From Parvibaculum sp. (lineage in GTDB: Bacteria; Pseudomonadota; Alphaproteobacteria; Parvibaculales; Parvibaculaceae), in contig JACIYQ010000015.1 in NCBI GenBank assembly GCA_014359855.1, positions 1 to 8,636 on the forward strand: a stretch of DNA of 8,636 nt. The letters run 5' to 3'. This document shows, piece by piece, positions 4,690 through 8,636 of this stretch. Made by a program: the position numbers and the translations under genes. The notes under the pieces are model-generated. The model did no database searches. It saw only the letters and a program-made list of their open reading frames with translations, and was not told the origin of the DNA. Numbering within the stretch: position 1 is the first letter of the stretch; each line of letters starts with the position of its first letter.

Positions 4690-5925
4690 TCACAGCAAAT
4701 CCAGTTGCTTCCCTCTGCCGGGGACGAGGAAGCGGGAGCGGTCTAGGGCGGTGGTGTCGCGCGAGCGGTAGGCGATGCCGAGTTTCCGGCAGGCGATTTC
4801 GAAGCGGCGTGCGATTTGCCAGGCGTAGGGCCCGGTGCCGGACTGGCGTTCGGCCCATTTCGCGTCGTAGTCCTTGCCGCCGCGCATCTGGCGGATGAGC
4901 GACATGACGTGGGTGGCCTTGTCCGGCACGTTTTCATGCAGCCATTCGACGAAGATGTCGCGGATTTCGAGCGGCAGGCGAAGGATGACGAAGTTCGCAT
5001 CGCGCGCGCCCGCGTAAGCGACGCCGGTGAGAAGCTTCTCGATCTCCATGTCGTTCAGGGCCGGGATGATGGGCGCGATCATCGCACCGACCGGAATGCC
5101 GGCCTCCGACAGGAGCCCGATCGCCTCGATGCGGCGCGTGGGCGTGGAGGCGCGCGGTTCGAGCGCGCGGGCGAGCTTCGCATCGAGCGTCGTGACCGAG
5201 AGCGCGACGCGCACCAGATTGCGTTCCGCAAGCGAGGAGAGAATGTCGATGTCGCGCACGATGCGCGCCGACTTCGTGAGGATCGTGACGGGGTGGTTAT
5301 AGGCCGAGAGCACTTCGAGGATGCTCCGCGTGATGCGATAGCGCTGCTCGATCGGCTGATAGGGATCGGTGTTGGTGCCCATGGCGATGGGCGCGACCTC
5401 GTAGCCCTCGCGCGAGAGTTCCTTTTCGAGCAACTGCGCGGCATTGGGCTTGGCGAAGAGCTTGCTCTCGAAATCGAGCCCCGGCGAAAGGCCCATATAG
5501 GCATGGGCCGGCCGCGCGAAGCAGTAGACGCAGCCATGCTCGCAGCCGCGATAGGCATTGATCGAGCGGTCGAAGGGAATGTCCGGCGAGGCATTGCGCG
5601 TGATGATGTGGCGCGGGCTCTCTTCCGTCACCTGCGTCTTCAGGGCAGGCACGTCTTCGAGATTGTCCCAGCCGTCATCGGCGAGTTCGCGCGATTGCGG
5701 CTCGTAGCGGCCGCTCCTGTTGGTCAGCGCGCCCCGGCCACGGCGGCCGCTCTCGGGCAGATAAGGCTCGCGGACGCTCGGGGGTACGAGGGCGGCCCCG
5801 CGGGGGAGGGGGCGGTGGTCCGGGAGCCCGTGGGGCCGCTTGGCCGCGCGGTTGCCAACCGGGGAATTGGCAGGGTGCGCGGGGTGGCCGGGGGGCGCTG
5901 TTTCGCGACTCGTCGTCATGGCCAT
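4690..5925 (-). CDS. PA0069-type radical SAM protein (SPL-like)
   Basis: From the ATG at 5925 the product is 411 residues. The radical SAM cluster motif is C128-X3-C132-X2-C135 in RGCEHGCVYCFARP. It is preceded by RHIITRNASPDIPFDRSINAYRG-type sequence (about 105-128) and followed by MGTNTDPYQPIE (about 182-193), which mark the PA0069 subgroup of radical SAM proteins related to spore photoproduct lyase. The substrate is unknown. The first 80 or so residues are Pro/Arg/Gly-rich and probably disordered. A second in-frame ATG at 5919 is an alternative start; no Shine-Dalgarno precedes either, and a TTG at 5949 is unlikely. A LexA-type box directly upstream suggests SOS control and hence a DNA-damage role. 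It is the first gene of the minus-strand series leading to rnhB and ccrM. Confidence 0.93.
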   Translation of the reverse strand: MAMTTSRETAPPGHPAHPANSPVGNRAAKRPHGLPDHRPLPRGAALVPPSVREPYLPESGRRGRGALTNRSGRYEPQSRELADDGWDNLEDVPALKTQVTEESPRHIITRNASPDIPFDRSINAYRGCEHGCVYCFARPAHAYMGLSPGLDFESKLFAKPNAAQLLEKELSREGYEVAPIAMGTNTDPYQPIEQRYRITRSILEVLSAYNHPVTILTKSARIVRDIDILSSLAERNLVRVALSVTTLDAKLARALEPRASTPTRRIEAIGLLSEAGIPVGAMIAPIIPALNDMEIEKLLTGVAYAGARDANFVILRLPLEIRDIFVEWLHENVPDKATHVMSLIRQMRGGKDYDAKWAERQSGTGPYAWQIARRFEIACRKLGIAYRSRDTTALDRSRFLVPGRGKQLDLL

Positions 5926-5926
5926 G

Positions 5927-5964
5927 AGTATAGGGAAACATAAGAACAAAACAAGAACATTATC
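5927..5964 (-). promoter_or_regulatory. Candidate promoter(s) of the radical SAM gene
   Basis: Two -10 candidates are visible on the minus strand. TATACT (5932-5927) has TTGTTT (5954-5949) 16 bp upstream, inside the LexA box. It would start transcription near 5920, giving an essentially leaderless message from the ATG at 5919 and explaining the missing ribosome binding site. GATAAT (5964-5959) matches the -10 consensus well and abuts the LexA box but lacks a good -35. In either case a repressor bound at the box would block RNA polymerase. Confidence 0.4.
5944..5958. promoter_or_regulatory. LexA (SOS) box, GAAC-N7-GAAC
   Basis: The sequence GAAC (5944-5947), seven bases aaaacaa, GAAC (5955-5958) is a perfect match to the alphaproteobacterial LexA operator, written GTTC-N7-GTTC on the other strand. 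It ends 18 bp before the ATG at 5925 of the radical SAM gene and 46 bp before the divergent glycosyltransferase start. Its position favours control of the radical SAM gene, but an effect on both is possible. Confidence 0.75.
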
Positions 5965-6004
5965 TCTGTCCTTGAAGAAATTTGGCTAAAACGCGCGGAT
6001 CGTT

Positions 6005-6712
6005 ATGATGCGCGCCATGCTGAGCGTCATCATTCCGACCCTGAATGCCGAAGAGACCCTGACCCGGACGCTGGCGCCGCTGGTACCCGCCGCCGTGCGC
6101 GGGCTCGTGCAGGAAGTGATCGTGGTGGATGGCGGCTCAGGCGACGAGACGCTGGAGATCGTCGAGGCGGCCGGCGCGAAGCTCGTGCGCGCGCCGAAGG
6201 GGCGGGGGCCGCAACTCGCCGCCGGTGCGAAGGCGGCGAAGGGCAACTGGCTTCTCTTTCTTCACGCCGACACGGTGCTCGAACCCGGCTGGGTTGCCGA
6301 GGTCGGGAAATTTTTCGAACAGATCGAGAGCGGGCGCTTCCGCGACGGCGAGATGGCGGCTTCGTTCCGCTTCGCGCTTGACGATTTCTCCGGCTGGGCG
6401 CGGCTGATCGAACGCATGGTGGCGCTGCGCTGCGCGCTGATGAAGCTGCCTTATGGCGACCAGGGGCTGCTGATCAACCGGCGGCTCTACGAGAAGCTCG
6501 GCGGCTTTCGCGATCTGCCGCTGATGGAGGATGTGGACCTCGTTCGGCGCATTCCGCGCAAGCGGCTCGTGATGTTCCGCACGCCAGCCGTGACGAGCCC
6601 GGCGCGTTACCTCAGGGACGGTTTCCTCGCACGCACTTCCCGCAATCTCTTCTGTCTCGCGCTTTATTATCTGCGCGTGCCGCCGAAGGTGATTGCGAAG
6701 GTCTATCAGTAG
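6005..6712 (+). CDS. Family 2 glycosyltransferase (TIGR04283-like)
   Basis: The 235-residue GT-A fold protein has the family-2 opening MLSVIIPTLNAEETL (5-19), the nucleotide-binding VVDGGSGDET (40-49), LLFLHADT (83-90) holding the metal-site Asp, a GDQGLLI segment (151-157) and LPLMEDVDLVRR (171-182). This combination matches the TIGR04283 group. That group is named for arsenosugar biosynthesis from gene neighbourhoods, but no arsenic gene is present in this window, so the substrate is open. There is no transmembrane anchor; a hydrophobic C-terminal helix (about 213-230) may touch the membrane. In-frame ATGs at 6005, 6008 and 6017 are alternative starts without a clear ribosome binding site. 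The next gene begins on the base after this stop codon. Confidence 0.9.
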   Translation: MMRAMLSVIIPTLNAEETLTRTLAPLVPAAVRGLVQEVIVVDGGSGDETLEIVEAAGAKLVRAPKGRGPQLAAGAKAAKGNWLLFLHADTVLEPGWVAEVGKFFEQIESGRFRDGEMAASFRFALDDFSGWARLIERMVALRCALMKLPYGDQGLLINRRLYEKLGGFRDLPLMEDVDLVRRIPRKRLVMFRTPAVTSPARYLRDGFLARTSRNLFCLALYYLRVPPKVIAKVYQ

Positions 6713-7312
6713 GTGTCCCTCGACCCGCAACTCGTGATCATGGCGAAGCAGCCGCTGATCGGCCGTGTGAAGACGCGGCTCGCGAGGGACGTCGGCGGGC
6801 CGGAGGCGCTGCGCTTCTTCCGCTCGGCAAGCGAAAGCCTCGTCCGCCGCGTCGGGCACGATCCGCGCTGGCGGACCGCGATCGCGGTCTCGCCCGACCG
6901 CGCGGTGCATGAGCGGGGCATCTGGCCCGACGGCATTCCCTGCATCCCGCAAGGTGAGGGCGACCTCGGCGCCCGCATGGGGGCGCTCTTCCGCGACCTG
7001 CCGCCCGGACCCGTCGTCATTATCGGCGCGGATATTCCCGGCATCGAACGCCACCACATCGCCGCTGCCTTTGCCGCGCTCGGGAACCATGACGCGGTCA
7101 TCGGCCCGGCCGACGATGGCGGCTACTGGCTCGTGGGACTGCGCCGCCGCCCGCGCGTGCGCGAGATATTCAACGGCGTGCGCTGGTCAAGCGCGCAGAC
7201 GATGAACGATACGCTGAAGAATATCCGCAGGCAGAGCATGAGCGTGGCAATGGTCGCGACGCTCGCCGATATCGACGAGGGCAAGGACCTCGTGAAATGG
7301 CGGCGCGGGTAG
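6713..7312 (+). CDS. DUF2064 / TIGR04282-family glycosyltransferase-like protein
   Basis: The 199-residue protein has a nucleotidyltransferase-like GT-A fold. The signatures are MAKQPLIGRVKTRLA (10-24), QGEGDLGARM (80-89), IGADIPG (104-110) and the family hallmark GPADDGGYWLVGL (131-143), followed by DIDEGKDL (187-194). These match DUF2064/TIGR04282, which is regularly paired with TIGR04283 proteins. The start is a GTG that directly follows the TAG of the upstream gene, so translation is probably coupled and the two proteins are likely made together. The stop lies 10 bp from the stop of the convergent mscL. The biochemical product is not established. Confidence 0.9.
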   Translation: MSLDPQLVIMAKQPLIGRVKTRLARDVGGPEALRFFRSASESLVRRVGHDPRWRTAIAVSPDRAVHERGIWPDGIPCIPQGEGDLGARMGALFRDLPPGPVVIIGADIPGIERHHIAAAFAALGNHDAVIGPADDGGYWLVGLRRRPRVREIFNGVRWSSAQTMNDTLKNIRRQSMSVAMVATLADIDEGKDLVKWRRG

Positions 7313-7322
7313 CGTCCCCGCC

Positions 7323-7748
7323 TCAGCCCTTCGCCCGGAGCGCGTCGCGGATTTCCTCCAGCAGCACTTCCTGGCGCGGCGGGGCGGCGGGAGGCGCCGT
7401 TTCGCCCTTGGCGATGCGCGCCTTCAGCCGGTTCATCTGGCGGATGACGAGAAAGAGCGCGAAGGCGACGATGGTGAATTGCAGGATCGCGTTGACGAAC
7501 TTGCCATAGGCGAGCGCGGGAGTGCCGGCAGCCTGCGCCTCGGCGAGCGTTGCCGGGGCATCGCCCGCGGTGAGCGCGATGAAATAATCGGTGAAATCGA
7601 CACCACCCAGCATGACGCCGAGAGGCGGCATGATGATGTCGTCGACGAGCGACCTCACGATGGTGGTGAAGGCGGCGCCGATGATGATGCCGACAGCCAT
7701 GTCGAGCACATTGCCCTTGAGGGCGAATTCCCTGAATTCCTTGAACAC
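7323..7748 (-). CDS. mscL: Large-conductance mechanosensitive channel MscL
   Basis: MscL is an inner-membrane pentamer that opens under high membrane tension to release solutes in hypo-osmotic shock. The 141-residue product begins FKEFREFALKGNVLDMAVG after the initiator, the family's N-terminal amphipathic helix. TM1 is at about 15-44 (AVGIIIGAAF through DDIIMPPLG) and TM2 at about 83-103 (FVNAILQFTIVAFALFLVI). A charged cytoplasmic helix (125-140) closes the protein. The GTG at 7748 is chosen because GGAGG sits 7 nt upstream and the family sequence begins there. An upstream extension of the frame has no family support. Confidence 0.96.
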   Translation of the reverse strand: MFKEFREFALKGNVLDMAVGIIIGAAFTTIVRSLVDDIIMPPLGVMLGGVDFTDYFIALTAGDAPATLAEAQAAGTPALAYGKFVNAILQFTIVAFALFLVIRQMNRLKARIAKGETAPPAAPPRQEVLLEEIRDALRAKG

Positions 7749-7810
7749 CGTCCGGCCTCCCGCATCCGTGATTCCCGCTCCGGGCTGAATCGTGCCGCGA
7801 GAGGGAGAAA

Positions 7811-7829
7811 CGCACAACGGAAAAGTGCG
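7811..7829 (-). terminator. Weak terminator-like hairpin after moaB
   Basis: On the minus strand, two bases after the moaB stop, arms CGCAC and GTGCG (7829-7825 and 7815-7811) enclose a 9-nt loop and are followed by TTTCT. The stem is short and the T-tract imperfect, so termination would be partial. The same stretch may hold upstream elements of mscL. Confidence 0.3.
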
Positions 7830-7830
7830 G

Positions 7831-8373
7831 TCACTTCCTCAGCTTGTGTTCCTCGAGGCGCGGCATGATCTCGACGAAGTTGCAGGGGCGGTAGCGATAG
7901 TCGAGCTGATGGACGAGGATTTCGTCCCAGCCGTCCTTGCAGGCGCCGGGCGAACCCGGCAGCGCGAAGAGATAGGTGCCTTGCGCCACGCCCGCCGTCG
8001 CGCGCGACTGGATCGTGGAGGTGCCGATCTTCTCGTAGGAGATGCGGTGGAAGAGGGCCGCGAAGCCTTCGATTTCCTTGTCGTAGACGGACTGGAAGGC
8101 TTCCGGCGTGACGTCGCGCCCGGTGAGGCCGGTGCCGCCGGTCGAGATCACGACGTCGATGCGGTGATCGGCGATCCAGGATTTGAGGGCGGCGCGGATG
8201 AGGCCCATGTCGTCCTGCACGATGCGCCGCGCGGCGACCGCATGGCCCGCCTTTTCGATCCGCTCGGCGAGGATATCGCCGGACTTGTCGTCCTCATGCG
8301 TGCGCGTGTCCGACACGGTCAGGACGGCGATATTGAGTGGAATGAAGTCGCGCGTCTCGTCGATGCCGGGCAT
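7831..8373 (-). CDS. moaB: Molybdenum cofactor biosynthesis protein MoaB
   Basis: MoaB belongs to the MogA/MoaB fold that binds molybdopterin and adenylylates it before molybdenum insertion. The 180-residue product has the signature STGGTGLTGRDVTPE (77-91) and LPGSPGACKDGWDEIL (138-153), with NIAVLTVSDTRTHEDD (14-29) opening the Rossmann-like core. The ATG at 8373 is preferred because AAAGG lies 7 nt upstream; the ATG at 8406 lacks a ribosome binding site and adds 11 non-conserved residues. It lies 78 bp downstream of the lytic transglycosylase gene on the same strand. No other molybdopterin gene is in the window. Confidence 0.94.
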   Translation of the reverse strand: MPGIDETRDFIPLNIAVLTVSDTRTHEDDKSGDILAERIEKAGHAVAARRIVQDDMGLIRAALKSWIADHRIDVVISTGGTGLTGRDVTPEAFQSVYDKEIEGFAALFHRISYEKIGTSTIQSRATAGVAQGTYLFALPGSPGACKDGWDEILVHQLDYRYRPCNFVEIMPRLEEHKLRK

Positions 8374-8451
8374 GGCGGAACCTTTCAAGCGGGAGGAAAG
8401 GTTCATATAAACGAAAAAATCGAAGGAGTCGCGACGTTAGGGGAAAGCGGT

Positions 8452-8636
8452 TCAGCGCACCGGCTTGTAGACCGGCCAGGCGCCCGAGGCGGACGCGTCG
8501 AGCGAGCCGACGGGCTGGCCGAGGCGCTCGCTGTAGATCCAGTAATTGGTGACGACGCGCTCGATATAGCCGCGCGTTTCGGCGGCCGGAATGCTCTCGA
8601 TGAAGAGGAAGGGGTCGCCCTTGAAGTCCATGCTCG
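8452..8636 (-). CDS. Lytic murein transglycosylase, C-terminal fragment (cut by window edge)
   Basis: This 60-codon frame has no start in the window and ends with TGA at 8454-8452. It contains GDPFLFIESIPAAETRGYIE (6-25) and RVVTNYWIYSERLGQP (26-41). The IP-x-x-ETRxYVxRV...NYxxY pattern is the end of the catalytic SLT domain in soluble lytic transglycosylases, which cleave peptidoglycan glycan strands. A short tail ending WPVYKPVR follows. It was too short at the edge to give a longer frame, but codon use and motif are clear. Most of the gene lies beyond the window. Confidence 0.88.
   Translation of the reverse strand, partial: SMDFKGDPFLFIESIPAAETRGYIERVVTNYWIYSERLGQPVGSLDASASGAWPVYKPVR

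Noticed and set aside
4816..5943. 375-codon plus-strand open frame opposite the radical SAM gene
   Set aside because: The opposite strand encodes an intact radical SAM protein with its cluster motif; the antisense product is low-complexity and lacks recognisable motifs.
6137..7090. 317-codon minus-strand open frame across the glycosyltransferase pair
   Set aside because: It spans the junction of two well-supported plus-strand genes and shows no family features.

Overview
The window is a GC-rich, gene-dense chromosomal segment from an alphaproteobacterium. The assignment rests on a CcrM-type GANTC adenine methyltransferase directly downstream of rnhB, a perfect alphaproteobacterial LexA site (GAAC-N7-GAAC), and a DciA-like/mutY divergent pair. 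All three are typical of that class. I cannot name the genus from the sequence alone.

Layout. At the left edge lies a possible secreted-protein start (1-37, minus, weak), then a DUF721/DciA-like gene (141-680, minus) divergent from mutY (745-1932, plus). A 292-bp intergenic stretch with a head-to-head palindromic repeat pair and a strong hairpin separates mutY from the convergent ccrM. Next comes a minus-strand series read right to left: a PA0069-type radical SAM gene (4690-5925), a small GIY-YIG nuclease gene (4334-4621), rnhB (3392-4096) and ccrM (2225-3334). The GIY-YIG gene and its flanks look like a cassette dropped between the radical SAM gene and rnhB, because palindromic repeats bracket it. 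Divergent from the radical SAM gene is a two-gene plus-strand unit: a family-2 glycosyltransferase (6005-6712) and a DUF2064 nucleotidyl/glycosyl transferase-like protein (6713-7312) that abut stop-to-start. The right part is minus strand: mscL (7323-7748), moaB (7831-8373) and the C-terminus of a lytic murein transglycosylase (8452-8636, cut by the window edge).

How the genes fit together. The left two thirds form a genome-maintenance neighbourhood: helicase loading (DciA-like), repair of 8-oxoG:A mispairs (MutY), removal of ribonucleotides from DNA (RNase HII), cell-cycle DNA methylation (CcrM) and an uncharacterised radical SAM protein related to spore photoproduct lyase. The most informative regulatory signals are the LexA box at the radical SAM promoter, which suggests SOS induction and hence a DNA-damage role, and a cluster of five GANTC sites just upstream of ccrM. 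One of those sites abuts a recognisable -10 element, consistent with methylation-dependent autoregulation.

The most unusual structures are the GIY-YIG gene framed by inverted palindromes, and an apparent in-frame 85-bp palindromic-ended insertion in mutY that carries three 11-bp PhoB-box-like repeats.
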